8,118 nucleotides of DNA from Proteobacteria bacterium UBA4575. GTDB lineage: Bacteria; Pseudomonadota; Gammaproteobacteria; UBA4575. The notes below the pieces were generated by a model. That model saw only the letters and a program-made list of their open reading frames with translations, was not told the origin of the DNA and made no database searches. Positions within the stretch are counted from its first letter, which is position 1. The number at the start of each line of letters is the position of its first letter. Shown here one piece after another: positions 1 to 5,232 of this stretch. The stretch spans positions 1-8,118 of the forward strand of contig DGKH01000025.1 in assembly GCA_002386945.1 (NCBI GenBank), read 5' to 3'. The translations under genes and the position numbers were made by a program.

Positions 1-37
1 TTAGGAATAGCAATGCGATAAATGGGGTCTTTCTCAT
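1..37 (-). CDS. Start of an exported or membrane protein gene (5' fragment, runs off the left edge)
   Basis: Only the first 12 codons are in the window. They read MRKTPFIALLFL: two basic residues followed by a hydrophobic run, which is how a Sec signal peptide or first membrane helix begins. A Shine-Dalgarno GAGG lies at 49-46 on the minus strand, eight bases before the ATG at 37-35, so the start is well supported. The gene follows the dicarboxylate transporter after 20 bases on the same strand and is probably cotranscribed with it. The product cannot be identified from so short a piece; a periplasmic or membrane protein is the most that can be said. Confidence 0.6.
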   Translation of the reverse strand, partial: MRKTPFIALLFL

Positions 38-41
38 ATTA

Positions 42-54
42 GGAACCTCGTTCC
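42..54 (-). repeat. Small inverted repeat enclosing a Shine-Dalgarno
   Basis: GGAAC-CTC-GTTCC is a perfect 5-base inverted repeat with a 3-base loop, in the 20-base gap between the transporter stop and the next start. In the minus-strand RNA the GAGG ribosome site (49-46) falls in the loop and the first base of one arm. The hairpin is short and may be coincidental, but it could modulate translation of the downstream gene. No U-run follows, so it is not a typical terminator. Confidence 0.25.
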
Positions 55-57
55 GGC

Positions 58-1578
58 TTAGAGTTGCATCATAGGCTTAATCACCCACAAGCTATAACTG
101 GTGATGACAATAATGGCAATGAGGTTTAACCACAGACCTGCACGAACCATGTCGCCTATACGTAGATGACCAGAGCCAAAGACAATGGCATTGGGAGGTG
201 TCGCAATCGGCATCATAAAGGCGAAACTGGCAGCCAGTGTGGCAGGAATGATTAGTAAGTGTGGATGCATCCCTAGGCCTATGGCGATACCCGCGAGTAA
301 GGGGATTAAGGTAGCGGTGGTTGCCGTGTTCGAAGTCAGCTCGGTGAGGAATACGACGCCACTGCAAATAATCACTAGAATTACGACTTCTGGTAATTCC
401 GGTAAGAGGTTGGCTTGGGCGCCAATAAAGCTAGCCACTCCGTTTTGCTGTATGGCTTTAGCTAGTGCAAGGCCACCTCCAAATAAGATGAAAATTCCCC
501 ACGGTAGTTTAGTCGCCGTCGGCCAATCCATTAGAAAACGACGTTGTTTGAAATCAGCGGGCGTGATGAATAGTAGGCAGGCGGCCAACATAGCAATGCC
601 TGCATCGCTTAAGCCAGCTAGTGGCTGTACGGTGTTTCCTGCGATTTGTAATGACCATTGCTGTAATGAGCTACGGCTGATCCATAAAAATACAGTTAAA
701 GCGAAGATCGACAGCGTAAGGGTCTGGCCGCGATTCAGTGCAGCTAGTTTTATATTGGTCGTGTCTTTTTGTAATTTAAGTTTGCTGCTGTCAATCGGAA
801 AGCTGACATAGCTGAGCAATAACCAGATGATGGGTAGAAAGATTAAGGCTAGAGGGGCCATCATCAAGGTCCATTGACTAAAACTCATATCAAACTGGAA
901 TGTTGGCTCTATACCTTCATTTAAAAAACTGGCTAGGAAGAGGTTAGGTGCCGTGCCGATTAAGGTGGTGGTACCTCCAATGGATGCAGCGTAAGCCAGA
1001 CCCAGCATAAGACACTTAGCAAAGTTGGTTTGCGCCTGTAGGGTGTCTGTATCCTCATGCTTTGACAGCGTCTCACTGCTGAAGAGGGCGATAATACTGA
1101 GGCCTATGGGTAGCATTAAGGCAGTGGTTGCAGTGTTTGAAATAAAGGCACTTAAGACCGCGGCGGAAAACATAAAGGCCGCAATAATCGCTCTCGGTGA
1201 TGTCCCAGAAAGGCGTAATACTTTTGTGGCTAGTCGCTCATCCAATTTCCAACGTTGTAGAGCTAATGCGATTAAAAAGCCACCCATAAAGAGGAAGATC
1301 AGAGGAGAGGCGTAGGCAGCAGTCGTGCTTTTAATGTCATTAATGCCCAAGAGTGGAAACAAAACGATGGGCAATAAGGCAGTAGCGCTGAGGTCAATCG
1401 CCTCGGTTAGCCACCACAAAGCCATTAAAAACGTGACGCAAAGTGTTGTTTTTGCGGCAAAAGAGAGAGGAGTTAATGCTTTTTGGGTATCGACATAATG
1501 GTCGGGTAAGACCAAAAATAGGGCTATTGCCCCTAGTGGCCCAGCGAAAAACCCAATTCGTTGCAAACTACTATTCAT
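58..1578 (-). CDS. DASS/SLC13 family sodium:di- or tricarboxylate symporter
   Basis: This 506-residue integral inner-membrane protein belongs to the divalent anion:sodium symporter family (SLC13/INDY). It carries the family's two SNT motifs, at residues 147-149 (ISNTATTALMLP) and 416-418 (TSNTATTATLIP), one in each half of the inverted-repeat fold. In VcINDY these bind Na+ and the carboxylates. The family signature near the C-terminus is intact at 457-470 (P-IATPPNAIVFGSG). About a dozen hydrophobic segments are visible, and a charged linker at about 168-185 probably lies outside the membrane. Length is typical. The ATPPNAIVFGSG stretch is as I remember it in VcINDY, so C4-dicarboxylate uptake (succinate, malate, fumarate) is the best guess; citrate or sulfate cannot be excluded. 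No good Shine-Dalgarno precedes the ATG at 1578. The start is chosen because it is the first Met and gives a normal N-terminus. The gene is divergent from moaA and is followed by a probable exported protein. Confidence 0.93.
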   Translation of the reverse strand: MNSSLQRIGFFAGPLGAIALFLVLPDHYVDTQKALTPLSFAAKTTLCVTFLMALWWLTEAIDLSATALLPIVLFPLLGINDIKSTTAAYASPLIFLFMGGFLIALALQRWKLDERLATKVLRLSGTSPRAIIAAFMFSAAVLSAFISNTATTALMLPIGLSIIALFSSETLSKHEDTDTLQAQTNFAKCLMLGLAYAASIGGTTTLIGTAPNLFLASFLNEGIEPTFQFDMSFSQWTLMMAPLALIFLPIIWLLLSYVSFPIDSSKLKLQKDTTNIKLAALNRGQTLTLSIFALTVFLWISRSSLQQWSLQIAGNTVQPLAGLSDAGIAMLAACLLFITPADFKQRRFLMDWPTATKLPWGIFILFGGGLALAKAIQQNGVASFIGAQANLLPELPEVVILVIICSGVVFLTELTSNTATTATLIPLLAGIAIGLGMHPHLLIIPATLAASFAFMMPIATPPNAIVFGSGHLRIGDMVRAGLWLNLIAIIVITSYSLWVIKPMMQL

Positions 1579-1595
1579 ACGATAAAAAGTAAGAG

Positions 1596-1624
1596 TTAAA
1601 AAGTGCCCATCGCACGACTATAGT
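1596..1624 (+). promoter_or_regulatory. Candidate sigma-70 promoter of moaA, possibly giving a leaderless mRNA
   Basis: A -35-like TTAAAA (1596-1601, 4 of 6 consensus bases) and a -10-like TATAGT (1619-1624, 5 of 6) are separated by 17 bases. Only seven bases lie between the -10 element and the moaA ATG at 1632, so transcription would be expected to start at or next to the A of the ATG. There is no Shine-Dalgarno between 1600 and 1631, which fits a leaderless transcript. The call rests on consensus matching alone. Confidence 0.4.
1617..1624. promoter_or_regulatory. Palindromic -10 element shared by divergent promoters (candidate)
   Basis: ACTATAGT is a perfect 8-base palindrome, so TATAGT occurs on both strands (1619-1624 plus; 1622-1617 minus). 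In the 53-base gap between moaA and the transporter it could serve as -10 for both. Minus-strand transcripts would begin about 30 bases upstream of the transporter ATG. A good minus-strand -35 is not visible, so the transporter side is weaker than the moaA side. Confidence 0.25.
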
Positions 1625-1631
1625 AAATGAT

Positions 1632-2660
1632 ATGACGAATCCAGTTGACCAATTTGATCGGCCTATGCGCGATCTTAGAATTTCAGTGACCGATCGCTGC
1701 AATTTTCGTTGTACCTATTGTATGCCAAAAGAGGTTTTCAATTCGAAATATCAATTTCTACCGCGTACTGACTTACTCTCATTTGAAGAAATCACCCGTC
1801 TAGCTGGATTATTCGCTGCGCAGGGCGTGCGTAAGTTACGTCTTACCGGTGGTGAACCACTGCTGCGTAAGAACCTCGATGTCTTGGTCACTGAGCTGGC
1901 TAAGATAGACGGTATAGAAGACATTGCCTTGACTACTAATGCTTCCATCTTAAGCTTGCCACGTGCAGAGCAGCTACGTGATGCAGGCCTAGATCGTATT
2001 ACTGTCAGTTTAGATGCGATTGATGAACAACGCTTCCGACAGATGAATGATATGGATGTATCAGTCGAGAAGGTATTACAAGGTATCGACAATGCGGAGC
2101 GTGCCGGCTTTGATAACATCAAGGTCAACATGGTCGTACAAAAAGGCGTCAACGAAGAAGAGATCGTGCCGATGGCGCGGTACTTCAAAGATAGTAAGCA
2201 GATTTTGCGATTTATCGAATTTATGGATGTTGGTACGACTAATGGCTGGAATCTCGAGCAAGTGGTTTCAGGGCAAGAAATCGTCGAAAGAATTAGCGAG
2301 CATTTTGAGTTGGAACCTTTAGACCCCAATTATCGTGGTGAAGTCGCTAAACGCTGGCGTTATGTCGATGGTGGCAACGAGTTTGGTTTGATTACCTCGG
2401 TGACTGAAGCCTTCTGTGGTGATTGTAGCCGTGTTCGATTATCTGCTAAGGGTAGTGTTTATAGTTGTTTATTTGCTTCACGCGGTACGGACTTACGTCA
2501 TCTATTGCGAGGTGGTGCAAATGACGAGGTCGTCAATGCAGTCATCGCAGATATGTGGAAGGCGCGTAGTGATCGTTATTCTGAGATTCGTGGTGCAGGA
2601 GAATCTACGGCAGAAGAGCATGTCTTAGAAAAAGTCGAGATGTCCTACATCGGTGGCTGA
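1632..2660 (+). CDS. moaA: GTP 3',8-cyclase MoaA (radical SAM, molybdenum cofactor synthesis)
   Basis: MoaA catalyses the first step of molybdenum cofactor synthesis in the cytoplasm, the radical S-adenosylmethionine cyclisation of GTP to 3',8-cyclo-GTP, which MoaC then converts to cPMP. The N-terminal CxxxCxxC binds the SAM 4Fe-4S cluster (C23, C27, C30 in TDRCNFRCTYC). The SAM-binding LTGGEP is at 71-76. The second cluster ligands are C262, C265 and C279 (FCGDCSR ... YSC). The protein ends in the conserved Gly-Gly tail (341-342), essential for GTP binding in characterised MoaA. At 342 residues it is about the usual length. No in-frame start lies upstream, and the alignment with E. coli MoaA supports this ATG. 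No Shine-Dalgarno is seen, and a -10 element lies just upstream. The 3' end overlaps the haemoglobin gene by 8 bases. The partner moaC is not in the window. Confidence 0.97.
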   Translation: MTNPVDQFDRPMRDLRISVTDRCNFRCTYCMPKEVFNSKYQFLPRTDLLSFEEITRLAGLFAAQGVRKLRLTGGEPLLRKNLDVLVTELAKIDGIEDIALTTNASILSLPRAEQLRDAGLDRITVSLDAIDEQRFRQMNDMDVSVEKVLQGIDNAERAGFDNIKVNMVVQKGVNEEEIVPMARYFKDSKQILRFIEFMDVGTTNGWNLEQVVSGQEIVERISEHFELEPLDPNYRGEVAKRWRYVDGGNEFGLITSVTEAFCGDCSRVRLSAKGSVYSCLFASRGTDLRHLLRGGANDEVVNAVIADMWKARSDRYSEIRGAGESTAEEHVLEKVEMSYIGG

Positions 2661-3051
2661 AGACACTAGCAACAGCAGTTTATTCGATCAAATCGGTGGC
2701 CAAACGGCGGTCTTTAATCTAGCCGATCAATTCTATCTAGTGATGCAACGTGAAGCAGAGTTGTCAAAGTTACTCGTGATGCATCCTAGTAATCTCACGC
2801 GTTCGCGTAAAAAATTAGCAGGATACCTCTGCCAATGGTTCGGTGGACCAGCCTTATTTGGAGAAGACTACATGTCTGCTGAATGGATCAGGCAGCGGCA
2901 TCAGCACTTACAGATTGGTTTTGAAGAGCGAGATCAATGGCTGCGTTGTATGCATCTTGCGATGAAAGATCTAGGTTATAACGATCAACTCAGACATGCC
3001 TTGGGCCGAAAGTTTTTTCAGCTAGCAGGGTTTATTAGGACCACAGTTTAG
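2653..3051 (+). CDS. Group II truncated haemoglobin (2/2 globin, TrHbII)
   Basis: This 132-residue globin matches the group II (GlbO) pattern. The B10 Tyr is Y28 (QFYLVM), FGGP is at 63-66, the proximal F8 His is H83 (RQRHQHL), and the group-defining G8 Trp is W96 in ERDQWLRCMH. The H83-W96 spacing of 13 equals that in mycobacterial GlbO. The residue at the usual CD1 aromatic position appears to be H44 (VMHPSN), and three extra residues lie between B10 and this point compared with GlbO from memory. The family binds O2, NO and other ligands; roles proposed include NO or peroxide detoxification and redox sensing. The start is GTG, the only candidate before the globin fold. It lies inside the last codons of moaA (8-base overlap), with a possible ribosome site GAGATG ten bases upstream, so translation is probably coupled to moaA. 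The haem role is known for the family; the physiological role here is inferred. Confidence 0.92.
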   Translation: MAEDTSNSSLFDQIGGQTAVFNLADQFYLVMQREAELSKLLVMHPSNLTRSRKKLAGYLCQWFGGPALFGEDYMSAEWIRQRHQHLQIGFEERDQWLRCMHLAMKDLGYNDQLRHALGRKFFQLAGFIRTTV

Positions 3052-3095
3052 ATAAGTTTTTTATCGGTCTGCGATAGGGTCACTATTGTGAGGGG
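3052..3095. other. Short gap between convergent genes, no clear terminator
   Basis: These 44 bases separate the stop codons of the convergent haemoglobin and moaB genes. They hold a T6 run (3057-3062) and a weak inverted repeat TATCG-GTCTG-CGATA (3062-3076). The T-run precedes the hairpin on the plus strand, and on the minus strand the hairpin is followed by A's, so neither strand shows a standard intrinsic terminator. Confidence 0.4.
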
Positions 3096-3620
3096 TTATT
3101 TTTCTTTCAGCCGTGGCATCAGCTCGACTAGATTGCAGGGGCGATGACGGTAATCTAATTGCTGGTTGATTAGTTTATCCCAAGCATCAGCACAGGCACC
3201 TGAAGAGCCCGGCAGACAGAACAGGTAACAACCATTAGCAACGCCAGCAGTGGTTCTTGATTGCAGGGTAGAGGTTGAGATCGATTCAAACGATAAGACG
3301 CGGAACATTTCACCAAAACCTTGGATTTCTTTATCAAATAACGGTGTGATCGCCTCAGGTGTGCCATCACGCCCAGTGACTCCAGTACCACCGGTGGTCA
3401 ATATGACATCGACAGCAGGGTCAGCGATCCAATGCGATACCGTTGCACGTATTTGATAAATATCATCACGATTTATCGCCTTTTCATATAAGTTATGGCC
3501 CGCCTTTTGTAGCCGTGCCACTAGTAATTTTCCAGACTTATCCTGGTCTTCACCACGGCTGTCTGACACCGTTAGTACGGCAATAGAAAGTGCTTTGAAA
3601 TCTCGTTTTTGATCAATCAT
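3096..3620 (-). CDS. moaB: Molybdenum cofactor biosynthesis protein MoaB (MogA/MoaB family)
   Basis: This 174-residue cytoplasmic protein resembles E. coli MoaB (170 residues) along its whole length. The start region [13 protein letters not shown] matches the family's first strand. [16 protein letters not shown] (75-90) is the molybdopterin-binding loop, with D85 at a position important in the MogA fold. [10 protein letters not shown] (103-112), [14 protein letters not shown] (117-130) and PGSSGAC (137-143) are all conserved. The family adenylylates molybdopterin before metal insertion; MogA does this in E. coli, and MoaB's own role varies between lineages. It resembles E. coli MoaB more than MogA, but it could serve as the adenylyltransferase if no mogA exists elsewhere. 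The ATG at 3620 gives an N-terminus like the E. coli one, though no strong Shine-Dalgarno is seen. The gene converges on the haemoglobin gene and is divergent from moaE. Confidence 0.95.
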   Translation of the reverse strand: MIDQKRDFKALSIAVLTVSDSRGEDQDKSGKLLVARLQKAGHNLYEKAINRDDIYQIRATVSHWIADPAVDVILTTGGTGVTGRDGTPEAITPLFDKEIQGFGEMFRVLSFESISTSTLQSRTTAGVANGCYLFCLPGSSGACADAWDKLINQQLDYRHRPCNLVELMPRLKEK

Positions 3621-3700
3621 GGAAGGGACACCGTCTCCAAGCCAAATAGGGCTTATAAATTCGCTCGTGCAAAACTAGGGCTACGGGCAAGATGATAGAG

Positions 3701-3715
3701 CGATAGATTATATCG
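3701..3715. repeat. Inverted repeat CGATA-N5-TATCG overlapping the moaB -10
   Basis: CGATA GATTA TATCG is a perfect 5-base inverted repeat with a 5-base centre. It spans the minus-strand TATAAT at 3712-3707, so a protein bound here would block RNA polymerase at moaB. Five-base arms can easily occur by chance in a window of this size. Confidence 0.3.
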
Positions 3716-3736
3716 ATTAATGCAGGGTTTGGTGAA
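3707..3736 (-). promoter_or_regulatory. Candidate sigma-70 promoter of moaB
   Basis: On the minus strand a perfect consensus -10 TATAAT (3712-3707) has a -35-like TTCACC (3736-3731, 4 of 6) 18 bases upstream. Transcription would start near 3700 and leave a leader of about 80 bases before the moaB ATG at 3620. The -35 box lies inside the longer alternative reading of moaE from 3720, which favours the shorter moaE start at 3777. Confidence 0.45.
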
Positions 3737-3776
3737 AAAGAATAGACTAAGCACAGTCCATTTCCTTGCAGACAGC

Positions 3777-4232
3777 ATGATTATTGAATTATTTGCAGAG
3801 CCTTTCGACCCCTGGTCTTGGCTGCAGAATTACCAACAGGCCCAATCCACCATGGCTGAATCCGCAGTCGGCCATAAGGTGGGTGCGACTAATGTGTTTG
3901 TTGGCACTATGCGTGATTTTAACGAGGGTGACGATGTCCAGAGTATGGTCTTAGAGCATTATTCAGGTATGACCGAAAAGCATCTGACAGCGATTGCGCA
4001 AGATGCTATGGAACAATGGGATATCGAAGATATTGCGATTGCACATCGCTATGGTGAGGTTTTTCCAGGGGATACCTTGGTTTGTATTGTAGTCTGGTCA
4101 TCTCACCGTAAAGCAGCGTACGAGGCTAATCGTAGGGTCATGGAAGATCTGAAATCGAAGGCACCGTTCTGGAAAAAAGAAACCTTGAGCGAAGGATATC
4201 GCTGGGTAGCAAAGAATACCAAAGGTTATTAA
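3777..4232 (+). CDS. moaE: Molybdopterin synthase catalytic subunit MoaE
   Basis: MoaE pairs with thiocarboxylated MoaD to insert two sulfurs into cPMP, giving molybdopterin. From the ATG at 3777 the protein has 151 residues, close to E. coli MoaE (150). Conserved blocks are VGTMRDFNEGD (42-52), LEHYSGMTEK (59-68), HRYGEVFPGD (90-99), SSHRKAAYEA (108-117) and LKSKAPFWKKE (125-135). K126 and K133 match the two active-site lysines of E. coli MoaE (K119, K126). An in-frame ATG at 3720 would add 19 residues, but that extension lacks family similarity and crosses the moaB promoter candidate. MIIELFAEPF at 3777 matches the usual N-terminus, although no clear Shine-Dalgarno precedes it. No moaD or moaC is adjacent. 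The hydrolase gene follows after 9 bases. Confidence 0.94.
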   Translation: MIIELFAEPFDPWSWLQNYQQAQSTMAESAVGHKVGATNVFVGTMRDFNEGDDVQSMVLEHYSGMTEKHLTAIAQDAMEQWDIEDIAIAHRYGEVFPGDTLVCIVVWSSHRKAAYEANRRVMEDLKSKAPFWKKETLSEGYRWVAKNTKGY

Positions 4233-4241
4233 GGCCCCCTC

Positions 4242-5018
4242 ATGCATATTTTTCTTTGGCTGTTTGGCCTAAGCGTAGCGCTGTATCTGGTTGGTGCAGT
4301 AGTACTCACCTTATTTCAACGCAGCTTTATTTACTGGCCGACGTCTGTGGTGCAGCGTAGTGATGCGATTCGCAGCTTTAGTTTGGAAAGCGATGATGCA
4401 CAGTTACAGATCTGGCAGATCAATCCGGGGCAGGGGCTGGCGATTATCTACTTTGGTGGGAATTGTGAAAAAGTTGCGCTCAAGGCTGAGTATTGGCAGA
4501 CCTTATTTCCGAATCATACGATCTATCTGAACGAATATCGTGGCTATGGCGAGAGCACGGGCAAGCCAAAGCAAACACAGCTCTACCAAGATGCACTCAA
4601 TCTATATGACGCCTTAGCACCTAAGCATCAAAGCGTCGATGTCATAGGGCGTAGTTTGGGGGCGGCTATGGCAATCTACTTGGCTGCTCATCGCAAGCTT
4701 GGTCGTCTCGTCTTAGTCACTCCCTTTGATAGCATGCTGCATCTGGTACAACGCATATATTGGATCTTTCCAGTAGGGCTAATGCTCAAGGAGCGTTACC
4801 CATCGGTAGATTTTGCCGCCAAAGTGACTGTGCCAACCTTAGTTGTGATCGCAGACAAAGATAAAGTCGTGCCACCACGCCATGCTTGGCAGTTATTTGA
4901 GGCCCTACCCAATGATTTGCGTCAAAGTGTGGTGCTTGAAGGGCATGGGCATAATCAATTTCATACCGAGCCTGTGTATGAGCAAGCGCTTTTACAGTTT
5001 TTTAAGCAATCGACGTGA
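4242..5018 (+). CDS. Membrane-anchored alpha/beta hydrolase (Bem46/ABHD13-like)
   Basis: This 258-residue protein begins with an uncleaved hydrophobic helix (about residues 2-24) and continues as an alpha/beta hydrolase fold. YFGGN (70-74) is the oxyanion-hole region and NEYRGYGES (97-105) is typical of the Bem46/ABHD13-like group. The nucleophile elbow GRSLG puts the catalytic Ser at 138. The acid is probably D207 (DKDKVVPP), and the base is H237 or H235 in GHGHNQF. A serine esterase or thioesterase acting at the membrane is a reasonable reading; the substrate is unknown. The ATG follows the moaE stop by 9 bases. An AAGG ribosome site at 4231-4234 overlaps that stop, so it is very likely cotranscribed with moaE. 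Nothing known ties such hydrolases to Moco synthesis, and the pairing may be only positional. Confidence 0.87.
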   Translation: MHIFLWLFGLSVALYLVGAVVLTLFQRSFIYWPTSVVQRSDAIRSFSLESDDAQLQIWQINPGQGLAIIYFGGNCEKVALKAEYWQTLFPNHTIYLNEYRGYGESTGKPKQTQLYQDALNLYDALAPKHQSVDVIGRSLGAAMAIYLAAHRKLGRLVLVTPFDSMLHLVQRIYWIFPVGLMLKERYPSVDFAAKVTVPTLVVIADKDKVVPPRHAWQLFEALPNDLRQSVVLEGHGHNQFHTEPVYEQALLQFFKQST

Positions 5019-5063
5019 TTTATAGCGGCTTGATGTTAGTAATTAAGGGGGCTGAACTTAATT

Positions 5064-5092
5064 TAGCCAAAGGACGCAAATAAACGTATAGT
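5064..5092 (+). promoter_or_regulatory. Candidate sigma-70 promoter of the ABC/GldG-like operon
   Basis: TAGCCA (5064-5069, 4 of 6) and TATAGT (5087-5092, 5 of 6) are separated by 17 bases. Transcription would start around 5099, leaving a leader of about 134 bases before the ATPase ATG at 5233. The match is by consensus only. Confidence 0.35.
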
Positions 5093-5099
5093 TTTTCGG

Positions 5100-5116
5100 A
5101 TCTTTCTTAATCTTTC
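5100..5116. repeat. Direct repeat ATCTTTC x2 with 10-base period
   Basis: ATCTTTC occurs at 5100-5106 and 5110-5116, repeated exactly one helical turn apart, at the predicted transcription start of the ABC operon. This spacing suits a dimeric regulator on one DNA face, but the repeat is short and T-rich. Confidence 0.25.
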
Positions 5117-5179
5117 CCCGCTGTTTGTCGAGACAATGATCAGTCTTGTTAAGCGTGAGTGGGTTTGGTAAAAAATGAG

Positions 5180-5202
5180 GCACCCGCAAATATATGTGGG
5201 GC
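5180..5202 (+). other. Potential hairpin in the leader of the ABC operon
   Basis: GC(A)CCCGC at 5180-5187 can pair with GTGGGGC at 5196-5202 through seven pairs, including one G-T wobble and a bulged A, around an AT-rich 8-base loop. No T-run follows, so it is not an intrinsic terminator. It lies about 30 bases before the ATPase start, just upstream of a possible GGAG ribosome site (5216-5219). Confidence 0.25.
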
Positions 5203-5232
5203 TGGTAGCTTGAGTGGAGTTGAAGAGTAGGC

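Larger units (their letters stand above)
3621..3776. other. Divergent spacer between moaB and moaE
   Basis: This region of about 156 bases carries the probable control signals of moaB and moaE. It holds a 7-base direct repeat TAGGGCT at 3647-3653 and 3676-3682 (29 bases apart, each preceded by AAA and one or two bases), the inverted repeat at 3701-3715, and a perfect minus-strand TATAAT. No MoaD-like reading frame or MoaD C-terminal Gly-Gly is seen here, although moaD commonly precedes moaE. Confidence 0.5.
5019..5232. other. Intergenic region upstream of the ABC operon
   Basis: These 214 bases hold no convincing gene. A minus-strand frame of about 66 codons crosses the region but resembles nothing I recognise, is proline- and histidine-rich, and overlaps the ABC start. 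Elements seen are an AT-rich inverted repeat AATTAAG-N9-CTTAATT (5041-5063), a promoter candidate (5064-5092), a tandem ATCTTTC repeat (5100-5116), a weaker second promoter candidate (TTGTTA 5146-5151, 17 bases, TAAAAA 5169-5174), and a hairpin at 5180-5202. No clear terminator for the hydrolase operon is visible. Confidence 0.5.

Noticed and set aside
185..811. Long open frame on the plus strand opposite the transporter (about 208 codons), and another at 1025-1315
   Set aside because: They are antisense shadows of the DASS gene, whose own product is clearly recognisable, and their translations show no family motif or ribosome site.
1579..1631. Moco riboswitch upstream of moaA
   Set aside because: The gap is only 53 bases, far too short for the riboswitch fold, and the candidate promoter leaves essentially no leader.
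1627..1635. Two-codon upstream ORF ATG-ATA-TGA overlapping the moaA start
   Set aside because: If transcription starts near 1631 it is not on the mRNA, and it has no ribosome site; coincidence is more likely.
1751..2329. Minus-strand open frame of about 192 codons inside moaA
   Set aside because: It is Ser-, Arg- and Ile-rich low-information sequence, mirrors the moaA codons, and has no recognisable domain.
3052..3095. Bidirectional intrinsic terminator between the haemoglobin gene and moaB
   Set aside because: The only hairpin (3062-3076) has five pairs and is not followed by a T-run on either strand.
3606..3620. TTGATCAATCAT resembling an FNR/Anr box at the moaB start
   Set aside because: The half-sites are separated by 2 rather than 4 bases, and the bases are the first codons of moaB.
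3647..3682. TAGGGCT direct repeat in the moaB-moaE spacer as an operator
   Set aside because: Two 7-base copies 29 bases apart are weak evidence. The repeat is noted in the spacer entry but not claimed as a binding site.
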